40,928 nucleotides of DNA from Hellea sp. GTDB lineage: Bacteria > Pseudomonadota > Alphaproteobacteria > Caulobacterales > Maricaulaceae. Location: positions 1 through 40,928 of the forward strand of contig JAHDDC010000027.1 in assembly GCA_020629545.1 (NCBI GenBank), in the 5' to 3' direction. The notes beneath the pieces were generated by a model. It worked only from the letters and a program-made list of their open reading frames with translations, had not been told where the DNA came from and made no database searches. Shown here in pieces: positions 1 through 10,538 of this stretch. Each line of letters opens with the position of its first letter. Position 1 is the first letter of the stretch. The position numbers and the translations under genes are program-made.

Positions 1-82
1 GGTGTGGCGGAATTGGTAGACGCGCCAGATTTAGGTTCTGGTATCTTAGGATGTGGAAGTTCGAGTCTTCTCACCCGCACCA
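1..82 (+). tRNA. tRNA-Leu (anticodon UAG), 5' end cut by window edge
   Basis: The D-arm, a CCAGA/TCTGG anticodon stem around loop TTTAGGT (anticodon TAG), a long variable arm and the T-arm GTTCGAGTC are all readable. The 3' acceptor strand CACCCGC (72-78) is followed by encoded ACCA (79-82). The 5' acceptor strand should read GCGGGTG, but the window begins at its last four bases GGTG, so three bases lie outside. The long variable arm and the TAG anticodon identify leucine. It converges with eno across a gap of about 20 bases, in which I see no terminator. Confidence 0.95.
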
Positions 83-103
83 TTTACGATAAAATCGAAA
101 GCC

Positions 104-1393
<1,290 letters not shown>

Positions 1394-1413
1394 CTAGGAA
1401 TATTGAAATAACC

Positions 1414-1593
1414 CTAATCTTTGGGCGGCAGGACTTGGCGTCCTCTATACGTTCCGGATTTTAGATCAATGTGGTGTTGACGGCGAAGTTCTCCGCTATC
1501 TTTGTCTTCCACATAATTGACTTTGTTCAGACGGTCGTGCGCACGGCGCATGCCGCGACGAGAATTTGAAATTTTACTCTTTGGGACAGCCAT
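1414..1593 (-). CDS. rpmF: 50S ribosomal protein L32
   Basis: A 59-residue protein found by reading the minus strand between eno and arfB. It begins [20 protein letters not shown], and its C-terminal half contains [20 protein letters not shown] and YRGRQVL, the standard alphaproteobacterial L32 pattern. It has no cysteine pairs, so it is the zinc-free form. The ATG is preceded by a strong GGAGG site, and the frame closes with TAG just upstream of eno. A GC-rich hairpin followed by a T-rich run ends only about 15 bases before the start codon, so transcription from further upstream must pass through it. Confidence 0.95.
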   Translation of the reverse strand: MAVPKSKISNSRRGMRRAHDRLNKVNYVEDKDSGELRRQHHIDLKSGTYRGRQVLPPKD

Positions 1594-1607
1594 CGGGGCC
1601 TCCTAAT

Positions 1608-1641
1608 ATAATAACAAAGCACCCGAGCGTAGGCCCGGGCG
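1608..1641 (-). terminator. Terminator-like hairpin between arfB and rpmF
   Basis: On the minus strand CGCCCGGGC and GCTCGGGTG pair as a 9-bp stem (two G-U pairs) around loop CTAC, followed by CTTTGTTATTATATT. It may end the lemA-M48-M16-arfB transcript. It also sits directly before the rpmF ribosome binding site, so it could act as a leader attenuator instead. Confidence 0.5.
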
Positions 1642-1710
1642 AAGATTTGCGCGGCTGATAACCGATTTATGCCGCCGCTTCAAGTCCGTTTTATAGGAAT
1701 ATTGACTTTC

Positions 1711-2154
1711 CTAGTCATCGTTTCGTCGCGGACGACCCCTAAGGGATTTAACCTTAGATCGACGAGCTTTCTGATCTAATCGGCGACGTATAGATGCTTT
1801 AGTAGGACGGCTTGCTTTGCGAAGCTTTGGTTTATGCGCGGATTTACGAATCAAATCAGCAAGACGGTTCAGGGCTTCGTCTTTGTTTCTGATCTGGGAT
1901 CTGTGAATTCCACTCTTAATGACTATAACGCCAGATGAATTTAGTCTTCGATCTGATACTGCAAACAAACGCGATTTTAACGCGTCAGGAAGCGACGAAG
2001 ATGCTATATTGAACCGAAGCTCAATTGCACTATTGACCTTATTCACATGTTGTCCGCCCGGCCCTTGCGACCGGACGGCAAAAAAATCTATTTCGTCCAA
2101 AAAAATAGATACCTGCTCGGAAATATAGAGCTTATTTCGGATTACCGTTCTCAT
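1711..2154 (-). CDS. arfB: Peptidyl-tRNA hydrolase ArfB (ribosome rescue)
   Basis: Class I release-factor-like protein that frees peptides from ribosomes stalled on truncated mRNA. The catalytic loop is visible as SQGPGGQHVNKVNSAI, which contains the universal GGQ, near the N-terminus. The C-terminal 45 residues are very rich in Arg and Lys, as expected for the tail that enters the empty mRNA channel. The codon-recognition domain of RF1/RF2 is absent, which fits the short length. I chose the ATG at 2154 (MRTVIRNKLY, 147 residues) because it aligns with the family N-terminus; an upstream ATG at 2178 would add eight residues. The gene overlaps the end of the M16 protease gene by 23 bases, suggesting translational coupling. 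Confidence 0.9.
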   Translation of the reverse strand: MRTVIRNKLYISEQVSIFLDEIDFFAVRSQGPGGQHVNKVNSAIELRFNIASSSLPDALKSRLFAVSDRRLNSSGVIVIKSGIHRSQIRNKDEALNRLADLIRKSAHKPKLRKASRPTKASIRRRLDQKARRSKVKSLRGRPRRNDD

Positions 2155-5023
2155 CGAGCTCAACGATTGGATAACCAAGACCCTTTACCTCATCGAAAAT
2201 CGTTGCCTTATCGCCGACCACAACCATGATCATCTCATCGAGATTGAGATGTTTCGCAGCGAGGCTGTCAATTTCTGACTTACTCATACCCGCCAATATT
2301 TGGTTCTGCTCATCAACAAAAGACGGCTTGAGCCCATAGGTCATCATTCGGGACAAAAACCCAAGTTTTTGCCCAGGCGTTTCATAGGATCGGGCATCCC
2401 GCTGTCCGATAGCGGATTTAGTGAATGTCAATTCATCAGCCGTAATACCCGAGCTCTGAAATTTTGAAATTTCTTTTACGAACTCGGTAATCGAAGCCGC
2501 AGTAGAGTCTGTGCGGACCCCTGCACTCGCGCGGAAGAAACCGCGATCTTCTTGTCCACTAAAGAATGAGCGCGCACCATATGTGTACCCTTTGTCTTCG
2601 CGGAGATTTAGATTGATCCGGCTGTTAAATGCCCCGCCTAGCGAGTAGTTCATTAGTCCCATCCGGTATTGCTCTCCAGTCGGATCATATGGCAGAGAAC
2701 GCTTCCCAATCCGAATTTCCGATTGCGCGGCTCCAGGTTTATCTAGAAAATATAAGGTCCCAGCTTCGAGTTGAGGAAATTCATTAGTTTGAGGAACCGA
2801 AACCTCTTTTGATTCCCAACCGGCAAACGGCTTGAGAGCTGATTTCAACTTAACTTCCCCAAGATCACTAACAGCGATAATGCTCACAAGGTCCGCAGAA
2901 TAATTATCAGCATAGAACTTCCGAACATCCTCAATCGTCAGCCCCGCAACAGACTCTTCGGTGCCAGAATCGCTGTAAGCAAAAGCATTATCGTCGCCAA
3001 AAAGTTTTCGATTGAAAATTTCCGTTGCAACTCCACTTGGGTTCTTTTTCGCCGCGCGAATACCTTGAATGACTTGTTGCTGAACTCGCGCGAAATCAGT
3101 TTCGTCGAATTTCGGATTAAATACCTTTTCCGCTGCAATCTCTACTGTTTCAGACAAATTATCAGTCAAACTTCGAACGCGGATAGTTGTATAATTATCA
3201 CCAGATGAAATACTCACGGAAGATCCGAGCTTGTCCAATCGATTTGAAATATCCTCAACTGATGATTTAGTTGTCGCTTCGTTTAGCATTGCTGCAGTAA
3301 TGGATGCTAATCCTAACTTCTCAACAGGTTCGTGGCTCTGCCCCGCTTTCAAACGAATACTTACGGTCGAGGTTGGCGTTTCGCTATTCACAGCACCCAA
3401 AACTTTTATCCCATTGGAAAGCTTGGTATTATAAACGGGCGGAACTTTAATAGACGGATTTTTTCCTGCCGGAGGCACAATGCTGCGATCAAAATCGTCC
3501 TTCGGAAGCGACCAATTGACAATAGCAGGTTCGCTAGCTGGAATCGTTCGTTCGTAACGTTCCCATGTATCGGCTTTGGCTATCAGATCCGCCTGGCCTT
3601 TTGGAACAATACTCATAATCACGGCCGGCTTACCTTTGATGTACTGATTATAAACTCTTAAAACATCAGCCTTTGAAACATTCTCATATCGAGAAATATC
3701 ATCTCCGATACCATTGGGATTATTCCTAAAGGTTTCGTAGGCTGCGAGCTGACTGACTTTACCGGACGTGCTCTCGAGGCCATATATCATACCCGAAACG
3801 ATTCCGGCTTTTACGCGGGTAAGATCATCATCCTTGACGCCCCGCGATTCAAATTCTTCAAGAGAGCCCCGTAAGATAGTTTCGATCTCTGCCAGGTTCT
3901 TGCCTTTCGCTGGATTAGGCAGCGCCAGTAAAGTGAACTGGCAACTTAGCTCTCGACAACCATGGCCAGCACTTGTGTTTACTGCCAAACCTTCTTTTTC
4001 GAGATTCTTATACAAAAGCGAAGTTTTTCCTTCCCCAAGGATAGACATCAATACGTCTAGCGGGGCCTCATCTGGATGGTTCGCATGAACAGTCGGCCAG
4101 GCCATATAGATAAGCGGGATCGCCACATTATCTTCCAGGGAAATGTAACGATCTTTATCCAAAATGACAGGTTCATAAACTGGATCTAAAACTTCAGGTC
4201 CTTCAGGTATTGACCCGAAATATTTTTTGACCCACTCGAGTGTCTGAGTTTGATCAATGTCGCCACCAATCGTCAAAACTGCGTTGTTCGGACCATACCA
4301 TCTTAAAAAGAATTTCTTAAGATCATCGAGGGACGCCCGATCCAGGTCCTCTAAATATCCAATAGTTGACCATGAATATGGATGTCCCTCTGGAAACATG
4401 GCCTCTCCAACTCGCTCCCATAAAAGACCATAGGGGCGATTATCGACGCGCTGTCCACGCTCATTCTTGACAGTGTCACGCTGGTTCTCAAATTTTTTCT
4501 GCGTAACAGCATTCAGGAAATAGCCCATACGATCAGCTTCGAGCCATAACATTTTTTCGAGTTGATTTGAGGGGACAGTTTCAAAGTAATTTGTTCTATC
4601 CGAATTAGTCGTACCGTTCAGCGTACCACCAGATTCTGTTATTATCTTGAAATGTTGCTCATCAGCAACATTTTCCGACCCCTGGAACATCATATGTTCG
4701 AAAAAATGTGCAAACCCGGATTTGCCAATATCTTCACGACCAGAACCAACATGATAGGTTACATCAACATGAACCAATGGGTCCGACTTATCTTCATGTA
4801 AGACCACTGTAAGACCGTTATCTAGCTTGTACTTGGTAAACGGAATTACCGTTTCACTTCCTTTTTTTGATACAGACGAAACTTTGGTAAAACCGCTTGG
4901 CACAGTAACATTCAAAACCGTGTCTTTGACTTTCTCAGTCCCATTTTCAATTTTTCCAGTGCTGCTGTCGCACGCAGCTAAAGCCAAAAACACTCCCGCA
5001 GATAGTAACAGTTTTTTAGTCAA
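2132..5023 (-). CDS. M16 family zinc metalloprotease, lipoprotein
   Basis: A 963-residue two-repeat M16 (pitrilysin/PqqL-like) peptidase. The signal peptide MTKKLLLSAGVFLALAAC carries an LAAC lipobox, so the mature protein should be lipidated at Cys18 in the envelope. The inverted zinc motif HFFEH is at residues 106-110, and the third ligand is probably Glu188 in VKNERG. The C-terminal half repeats the fold without an HxxEH and carries the usual GAFNSRINLNLREDKGYTYG element near residue 830. It lies 69 bases downstream of the M48 gene and overlaps arfB. Its substrate cannot be read from sequence. A second full-length M16 lipoprotein lies at 37221-40052. Confidence 0.93.
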   Translation of the reverse strand: MTKKLLLSAGVFLALAACDSSTGKIENGTEKVKDTVLNVTVPSGFTKVSSVSKKGSETVIPFTKYKLDNGLTVVLHEDKSDPLVHVDVTYHVGSGREDIGKSGFAHFFEHMMFQGSENVADEQHFKIITESGGTLNGTTNSDRTNYFETVPSNQLEKMLWLEADRMGYFLNAVTQKKFENQRDTVKNERGQRVDNRPYGLLWERVGEAMFPEGHPYSWSTIGYLEDLDRASLDDLKKFFLRWYGPNNAVLTIGGDIDQTQTLEWVKKYFGSIPEGPEVLDPVYEPVILDKDRYISLEDNVAIPLIYMAWPTVHANHPDEAPLDVLMSILGEGKTSLLYKNLEKEGLAVNTSAGHGCRELSCQFTLLALPNPAKGKNLAEIETILRGSLEEFESRGVKDDDLTRVKAGIVSGMIYGLESTSGKVSQLAAYETFRNNPNGIGDDISRYENVSKADVLRVYNQYIKGKPAVIMSIVPKGQADLIAKADTWERYERTIPASEPAIVNWSLPKDDFDRSIVPPAGKNPSIKVPPVYNTKLSNGIKVLGAVNSETPTSTVSIRLKAGQSHEPVEKLGLASITAAMLNEATTKSSVEDISNRLDKLGSSVSISSGDNYTTIRVRSLTDNLSETVEIAAEKVFNPKFDETDFARVQQQVIQGIRAAKKNPSGVATEIFNRKLFGDDNAFAYSDSGTEESVAGLTIEDVRKFYADNYSADLVSIIAVSDLGEVKLKSALKPFAGWESKEVSVPQTNEFPQLEAGTLYFLDKPGAAQSEIRIGKRSLPYDPTGEQYRMGLMNYSLGGAFNSRINLNLREDKGYTYGARSFFSGQEDRGFFRASAGVRTDSTAASITEFVKEISKFQSSGITADELTFTKSAIGQRDARSYETPGQKLGFLSRMMTYGLKPSFVDEQNQILAGMSKSEIDSLAAKHLNLDEMIMVVVGDKATIFDEVKGLGYPIVELDENGNPK

Positions 5024-5092
5024 GGCAAACTCCCTTATTGTTTATCAATAAGAAACATAAACGCGAATTATCGCCCTGTCCAATAAATTCGA

Positions 5093-6160
5093 CTAACGGC
5101 CAATGCGGCCCCATGGGTTACGACGAATCCTGTGTTTTTGAGCCTCAGTTTTGGGCTCGCTGTCTAATCGCTTTCTAGGCATGCGGCTTTGCGTGTCTGC
5201 ATATCCGCCGGCAAATCTTACTAAGGCTTCAATGCGCTTTTCAATAGGCGGATGCGTCGCGAACATACCCGCAAATCCACTTCGAGGGTTTTCGAAAGCC
5301 ATTTCTCTCACTTCAGCGGGAACCTCAGATAGTTCAGCGCGCCCGGAGATTTTCTTAAGCGCTCGGATCATTGCGTCTGGATTTTTCGTAAGTTCAACTG
5401 CGCCGGCATCGGCCATGTATTCTCGTTTACGAGACAAAGCAAAACGTGTCAGCATTGCTAGCAGATAGGATAACGCAATAACCGCCAATCCAAAAAATAT
5501 CAGTGCCCCGGCCTGACTACCTCCGCTACGACGATGGTGATCGTTTCTGGGTAAATTAGTTCGAAGCAAACCACGAAAAATTCCTTCACCTACAAACGAA
5601 AATATGCCGACAAATATTACGGCTATTATCAATAGCCGAACGTCCTTATTTTTTATATGGGATAATTCGTGAGCGATGACGGCTTCGAGTTCTTCGTCGT
5701 CAAGATTATTTAAAAGTCCCGTAGTCAGGGTAATCGTATAGTTTCGATCGCGTATGCCGCTCGCATATGCATTCATCGCCGGCGTTTCGATGATCTTTAG
5801 TTTTGGTACGATTATTCCTCGAGAAATACAAAGGGCTTCAAGTAATTTATAGGGCCTCGGAGCCTCACTTTTTGCAACCGATTTAGACTTTGTCGCCATG
5901 TCAATCATGGTTTGATGGCCTAAAAAGGCCACCATGAACCATGCGCCCGAAACTCCAAGCGTAATAGGAGCTGCAGCCGGCATAGCATTTAGCGCATAAA
6001 GTAGACCGTCTTCTGCCCCCATATCGGTAGCAAGTCCCGCATATAAAAGCGTGAATGCAAAGGCTAACCCGAGAAGCAATACTGGAAACATAATCAGCAG
6101 AAAGACGCTCCGCAGATTATTGTTCCATATATGTGATTTTAGGCCGTAGGCCTTTAACAT
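5093..6160 (-). CDS. M48 family membrane metalloprotease (HtpX-like)
   Basis: Integral membrane zinc protease of 355 residues. Hydrophobic segments lie around residues 19-42, 60-82, 176-195 and 217-240. The catalytic HELSH is at 164-168, and the third zinc ligand is likely Glu247 in SRKREYMADAGA. The ATHPPIEKRI element near 301 is typical of M48B/HtpX proteins. HtpX clears misfolded membrane proteins, and this homologue probably has a related quality-control role. It starts 12 bases after lemA, and the lemA-M48 pair is a common bacterial arrangement. The protein is longer than E. coli HtpX, with an Arg-rich C-terminal tail, so I do not assign the name htpX. Confidence 0.9.
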   Translation of the reverse strand: MLKAYGLKSHIWNNNLRSVFLLIMFPVLLLGLAFAFTLLYAGLATDMGAEDGLLYALNAMPAAAPITLGVSGAWFMVAFLGHQTMIDMATKSKSVAKSEAPRPYKLLEALCISRGIIVPKLKIIETPAMNAYASGIRDRNYTITLTTGLLNNLDDEELEAVIAHELSHIKNKDVRLLIIAVIFVGIFSFVGEGIFRGLLRTNLPRNDHHRRSGGSQAGALIFFGLAVIALSYLLAMLTRFALSRKREYMADAGAVELTKNPDAMIRALKKISGRAELSEVPAEVREMAFENPRSGFAGMFATHPPIEKRIEALVRFAGGYADTQSRMPRKRLDSEPKTEAQKHRIRRNPWGRIGR

Positions 6161-6172
6161 GGGCGTAACACT

Positions 6173-6736
6173 TTAGCTAAAATCAACCTCGACCGGAGAC
6201 TCGAGGGCTTCACGCCCTTCAATCGACTCAAAAAATTCGCGAGGATCAAAGTTGAAGGGACCTGCAATGAGGTTAGCCGGAAACTGTTCCCGCCCAGTAT
6301 TATATTCCTGGACAGCGTTATTATAAAACCGACGTGCGGCAGCAATTTTGTTTTCCACATCCGCAAGCTGGTCCTGAAGCTGCAGGAAGTTTTCATTAGC
6401 CTTTAAGTCAGGATAGGCCTCGGCAAGAGCAAACAACTTACCAAGCGCCTGCGACAACATTCCTTCCGCAACAGCCTGTGTGTTGGGCGATCCTGCAGAA
6501 ACCGCGGCCTGACGAGCCTGAATGACTTCGTTCAGCGTTTCCTTTTCATGTTTGGCATATCCTTTAACTGTGTTGACCAGCTGCGGGACAAGATCTTGTC
6601 TTTGCTTTAATTGAACTTCTATGTCGGACCAGGCCTGATTACAGGTCTGCCTTAGAGCGACCAACCGATTATATATGCCAATGATAACAAAAATAAGTAA
6701 AGCGATTATGCCCAAAACAACGAGAAGAAACGTCAT
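6173..6736 (-). CDS. lemA: LemA family protein
   Basis: A single N-terminal membrane helix (MTFLLVVLGIIALLIFVIIG) is followed by the LemA helical domain. Family motifs are YNRLVALRQTCNQAWSDI, QLKQRQDLVPQLVNTVKGYA, and the later AAARRFYNNAVQEYN and FPANLIAGPF. I chose the ATG at 6736 (187 residues), which has GGGGG upstream. An in-frame TTG at 6757 would prepend seven unlikely residues. LemA proteins are membrane-anchored and are often encoded next to M48 proteases, as here. The molecular role is unclear. This is probably the first gene of the lemA-M48-M16-arfB unit. Confidence 0.93.
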   Translation of the reverse strand: MTFLLVVLGIIALLIFVIIGIYNRLVALRQTCNQAWSDIEVQLKQRQDLVPQLVNTVKGYAKHEKETLNEVIQARQAAVSAGSPNTQAVAEGMLSQALGKLFALAEAYPDLKANENFLQLQDQLADVENKIAAARRFYNNAVQEYNTGREQFPANLIAGPFNFDPREFFESIEGREALESPVEVDFS

Positions 6737-6799
6737 AAATACCCCCGTGGAAAACAATTGAGTTATTTATGTGGGGTGTTTTGCATGATTTGGCAAGGT

Positions 6800-9058
6800 T
6801 TAAGACAACCGTTTATCCGGGGTAAAGGCATTCGATCGCGAAAAACCGCGAGGCGCCATTCGACCCGCACCGGCGCGTTTGCCTTCCAATAAATGCCAGT
6901 CTTTCACCGCATTGGTTCGTCCGGCACTATCGACATATGTCAGCCCATCACTGGAACTAAATGTCGTTAAGTCCGCCAGTCCGCCATCCTTATACTTTTG
7001 CAACCTAACGCCCTTTCCGCGCGTCATAACGGGCAGCTCATCAATATCGTAAACCAATATTTTGCGATTTTCGCCTATCATCGCGACTTTATCGCCTGAA
7101 ACAGCTACACACCGGACGGCCTCGCAATCGCCTTTAACATTCAGAACCTGCTTCCCGCCGCGGGTGGATGCGATTATGTCTTTCTCCGCGACCCGGAACC
7201 CATAGCCATCCGAACTTCCGACCAATAATTCCCTGTTCTCATCGTGAACGAATAACCCCACAGGTACATGATCATCTTGGAGATCAATCATGAGCCGCAC
7301 TGGCTCGCCATTTCCCCGTCCACCGGGTAATTTATCCGCGCCGATTGTGTAAAACTTTCCGTTGGACCCGAACAGAATTATTTTATCTGTTGTTTCCGCA
7401 GGTACGACAAAGGCAGCGCTATCGCCTTCTTTGAACTTCAGACTTGAAATATCATCGACCTTGCCCTTCATGGCCCGTATCCAGCCTTTAGACGAAAGGA
7501 CAACTGTTACTGGTTCTTTAGTGATAAACGCTGTCGCCAAATCTATCTCTATATTCGGTTCGTCAGCAAAAGTTGTTCGCCGCGCCCCAAGCTCAGTTTT
7601 CTGACTATAAGTCTCTTTGATTGCCTTCATTTCCTCGGCAATCGACGCCCATTGTTTCTTATCAGATTTCAACAGGCTCTGAATTTCCTTTTTTTCTGCG
7701 TCTAGTTTGTCATATTCGGCCTGTATTTCAATTTCTTGCAATTTGTTAAGTGCACGCAATCGCATATTCAGAATGGCATCCGCCTGTCGCTCAGTCAGCT
7801 TGAAGGCTTTCATCAGTTCCTTTTTGGGATCATCTTCGAACCTAATGATGCGTATGACCTCGTCAATATTGAGATAGGCGATACGATATCCCGCCAAGAC
7901 CTCCATTCGATCCTCAATTTTACTCAGGCGCTGCTTCGAACGGCGCTGTAAAACCACACGGCGATGATCAAGAAACGATTGAATGACCTCTCTGAGATTC
8001 ATGACGCGTGGCGTTCGCGTCGAATCTAGAACGTTCATATTGAGGGACACCCGGTTTTCAAGTTGAGACAACTTGAAAAGGCTTTCCATTAATAGTTCAG
8101 CTTCGATATTCTTACTTTTTGGCTCTAAGACGATCCTGACATCTTCTGCAGATTCATCCCGTACATCGGCCAACCACGGAACTTTTTTATTCTCGATGAG
8201 TTCGGCCAGTTTCTCAATCAGTCTAGACTTTTGCACCTGATAAGGGATTTCAGTCACAACGATTTGATAGGTGCCTCTGCCGGTGTCTTCCACATTCCAC
8301 CTTGCTCGAACTTTGAAACCTCCTTTGCCAGTGGAATAGGCATCGAGCATGCTTTCTTTGGATTCGACGATGATCCCGCCCGTCGGCAAATCCGGGCCTT
8401 TGATGTATTGCATCAGGGTTTCAATCCGGGCTTTTGGAGTCTTGATCAAATGCAATGCCGCATCACAAATCTCGGCAACATTGTGCGATGGAATTGAAGT
8501 GGCCATACCAACGGCGATACCAGTGGAACCATTGGCTAAAAGATTAGGAAAACCCGCCGGCAATACCTGCGGTTCTTCGTCCTCTTCATTGTAGGTTGCT
8601 ACAAAATCTACCGAGTCTTCATCGATACCGGCCAAGAGCGCCACTCCAGCTGACGTCATCTTTGCTTCAGTATAGCGCATGGCTGCAGCGCTATCTCCGT
8701 CGATATTCCCAAAATTGCCTTGGCCGTCGACCAAGGGGTAACGCGCCGAGAAACTTTGAGATAACTTTACAAGCGCGTCGTATATGGATTGGTCACCATG
8801 GGGGTGGTATTGTCCCATGACATCGCCGACGATCCTTGCGCATTTTTTATGCGCTCCCTCCGGATTGAGTTTAAGCTGTCGCATGGCATATAAAATACGT
8901 CGATGAACCGGTTTCAGCCCATCCCTTACATCTGGCAGCGCACGCATTGTGATAGTCGATAATGCATAAGCTAGATATCGCGACGACAAGGCATCATCGA
9001 TATGCTCTTCAATAATCGCATTGCTCGGTAAGCCGCCGGGTGTCTTTTTATCTGACAT
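6800..9058 (-). CDS. parC: DNA topoisomerase IV subunit A
   Basis: Type IIA topoisomerase subunit that decatenates replicated chromosomes together with ParE (encoded at 25685-27685). The catalytic tyrosine is Tyr129 in [12 protein letters not shown]. The quinolone-pocket segment reads [13 protein letters not shown] (85-97), with Gln90 and Asp94 where E. coli ParC has Ser80 and Glu84. A coiled-coil hinge (about 370-480) and a degenerate beta-pinwheel C-terminal domain follow, for a total of 752 residues. I called parC rather than gyrA from the shorter length, the ending and the alphaproteobacterial pattern around the active site. The gene is divergent from rlpA. Confidence 0.95.
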   Translation of the reverse strand: MSDKKTPGGLPSNAIIEEHIDDALSSRYLAYALSTITMRALPDVRDGLKPVHRRILYAMRQLKLNPEGAHKKCARIVGDVMGQYHPHGDQSIYDALVKLSQSFSARYPLVDGQGNFGNIDGDSAAAMRYTEAKMTSAGVALLAGIDEDSVDFVATYNEEDEEPQVLPAGFPNLLANGSTGIAVGMATSIPSHNVAEICDAALHLIKTPKARIETLMQYIKGPDLPTGGIIVESKESMLDAYSTGKGGFKVRARWNVEDTGRGTYQIVVTEIPYQVQKSRLIEKLAELIENKKVPWLADVRDESAEDVRIVLEPKSKNIEAELLMESLFKLSQLENRVSLNMNVLDSTRTPRVMNLREVIQSFLDHRRVVLQRRSKQRLSKIEDRMEVLAGYRIAYLNIDEVIRIIRFEDDPKKELMKAFKLTERQADAILNMRLRALNKLQEIEIQAEYDKLDAEKKEIQSLLKSDKKQWASIAEEMKAIKETYSQKTELGARRTTFADEPNIEIDLATAFITKEPVTVVLSSKGWIRAMKGKVDDISSLKFKEGDSAAFVVPAETTDKIILFGSNGKFYTIGADKLPGGRGNGEPVRLMIDLQDDHVPVGLFVHDENRELLVGSSDGYGFRVAEKDIIASTRGGKQVLNVKGDCEAVRCVAVSGDKVAMIGENRKILVYDIDELPVMTRGKGVRLQKYKDGGLADLTTFSSSDGLTYVDSAGRTNAVKDWHLLEGKRAGAGRMAPRGFSRSNAFTPDKRLS

Positions 9059-9100
9059 GAAAACCTGAATTTAATTTATTTTGATTCGTTGACGAGCATC

Positions 9101-9158
9101 ATGAATGAGTCGCAATTGAAAACCAAGTTGCGATAAAGCGTTTTCGCTTTCGGTTTTT
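9101..9158 (+). promoter_or_regulatory. Possible rlpA leader: mini-ORF followed by hairpin
   Basis: In the 180-base gap between parC and rlpA, ATG at 9101 opens an 11-codon frame (MNESQLKTKLR) ending at 9136. Its stop overlaps a perfect hairpin AAAGCG-TTTT-CGCTTT (9135-9150), which is followed by CGGTTTTT. The arrangement resembles a leader peptide with an attenuator, but the frame has no clear ribosome binding site and chance is a real possibility. Confidence 0.2.
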
Positions 9159-9238
9159 AGGCATTGGCCTTTTTCTTGCATCAGGGGAATTGCAGCTTCG
9201 TGTTGTGACTTAAAACAAGAAAAAAACTTGGGTGAATA

Positions 9239-9808
9239 ATGTATAAATCTACTGCCTTTAAGGCCATAATTGCGATTGTGGCTGGTACATTCGCTTATGG
9301 CGAAAATGCTTCAGCGCAATCTCCAAACGAAAGTTTTGATAAAGCTTACACAGTTGATGGAAAGACCTATCAACCGAAAGCTGATGTAAATTTTGATCGC
9401 GTGGGAACCGCTTCTTGGTATGGGAGCAAATTTCATGGCAAGCTCACGGCCAATTCTGAAAGATTTGACAAAAACGCTTTGACCGCAGCACACAAAACTC
9501 TTCCCTTTAACAGCATCGTACAGGTTACAAATCTGGCTTCTGGGAAAAATGTCACAGTACGTATCAATGATCGCGGGCCATTTCATGGAAATCATGAGAT
9601 TGACCTGTCCGAAGCTGCTGCGGCTGCTATCGGAGTAACTCACCAAACATCACCAGCACTCGTTCGTATCAGCATTGTCAAACTCAATACATTCAAAGCC
9701 TTACCCCAAATTCCAAAATCACCGATAAAGGAAGCAAGAGAAAAATCAGATGTCCGCACCATTATTATCAAAGGCAAACTTGTAGCAGCCAATTGGTCAA
9801 CTCAATAA
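9239..9808 (+). CDS. rlpA: RlpA-like septal ring protein (DPBB domain)
   Basis: Secreted or periplasmic protein of 189 residues with an N-terminal signal peptide ending near ENASAQ (27). The double-psi beta-barrel holds the RlpA motifs GTASWYG (57-62), [10 protein letters not shown] (68-77), TAAHKTLPF (82-90), RINDRGPF (108-115) and IDLS (121-124). In RlpA the Asp of the DRGPF segment and the GTASWYG region belong to the lytic transglycosylase site, which cuts naked glycan strands. There is no C-terminal SPOR domain and no lipobox, so septal targeting may differ from Pseudomonas RlpA. Its 3' end overlaps convergent recO by 12 bases. Confidence 0.9.
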   Translation: MYKSTAFKAIIAIVAGTFAYGENASAQSPNESFDKAYTVDGKTYQPKADVNFDRVGTASWYGSKFHGKLTANSERFDKNALTAAHKTLPFNSIVQVTNLASGKNVTVRINDRGPFHGNHEIDLSEAAAAAIGVTHQTSPALVRISIVKLNTFKALPQIPKSPIKEAREKSDVRTIIIKGKLVAANWSTQ

Positions 9809-10525
9809 AGACACCATGCGTGCTCGCGCGTCTGGTAATGTCTTGTTCACCCCCCATTGCACGCGGGTTTCAAGAAAATACCCTGTAAGTTTCAATCCGG
9901 CATCGACATCCTCCGGCCTTACGGTTTTATCATTCCGGCGACTGTCGGGTTGCATAAAATGTGGCAGAACATAAAGCTTATCTCGATAGGGTTCAGCGGC
10001 TTGAGCGCAGACAGCACGACCTGACCGCGGCGACACATGAGTCAAATTTTCACTGACCCCTGTAGCCGCGCATTTTGATAAGTCTAACCCATACCCCATG
10101 GAAGCTAAAAGCCCGGCTTCCCACTGAATGTAAAGCGCCGGCCAGATATCTTTGTCGTGTAAATTATTGATCAAAATTTCAAAGGCATCGTAAACGCCTG
10201 CATGGGCCTCGCGCTCAGGCAAAATTTCTCTTGCGATAGCACAAGCAGCATTGAGCCCAGCCAGCGATAAGCGGTCCGACATTAACTCAGCGGCCCTACT
10301 ATTCATTCCTTCGGCTGTATAATATCCGAGATGCTCAGCCAGGCGAGCACGCCACTCTACTTTTATTTTGTTCCCAGGTTGTAAAACAGGGCGCAGTTTT
10401 CGGCTAACGCCGCCTCTCACAAGGCCTAGATGTCGGCCGCGGTCACGCGTAAAAACTTCAACAATAGCCGATGTTTCGCCATGTTTTTTGACGCTGAGAA
10501 CATAACCTTCACCGGACCAGTCCAT
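9797..10525 (-). CDS. recO: DNA repair protein RecO
   Basis: RecFOR-pathway mediator that loads RecA on SSB-coated single-stranded DNA. The N-terminal OB domain starts [28 protein letters not shown] in true RecO style and includes [14 protein letters not shown] (about 31-44). The helical C-terminal part has the [13 protein letters not shown] segment near residue 160 and a second Cys in GRAVCAQ, a degenerate remnant of the zinc-finger region. The length of 242 is normal. It follows era by 13 bases and is the last gene of the long minus-strand run. Confidence 0.95.
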   Translation of the reverse strand: MDWSGEGYVLSVKKHGETSAIVEVFTRDRGRHLGLVRGGVSRKLRPVLQPGNKIKVEWRARLAEHLGYYTAEGMNSRAAELMSDRLSLAGLNAACAIAREILPEREAHAGVYDAFEILINNLHDKDIWPALYIQWEAGLLASMGYGLDLSKCAATGVSENLTHVSPRSGRAVCAQAAEPYRDKLYVLPHFMQPDSRRNDKTVRPEDVDAGLKLTGYFLETRVQWGVNKTLPDARARMVSLLS

Positions 10526-10538
10526 GGATTAAACCGCA

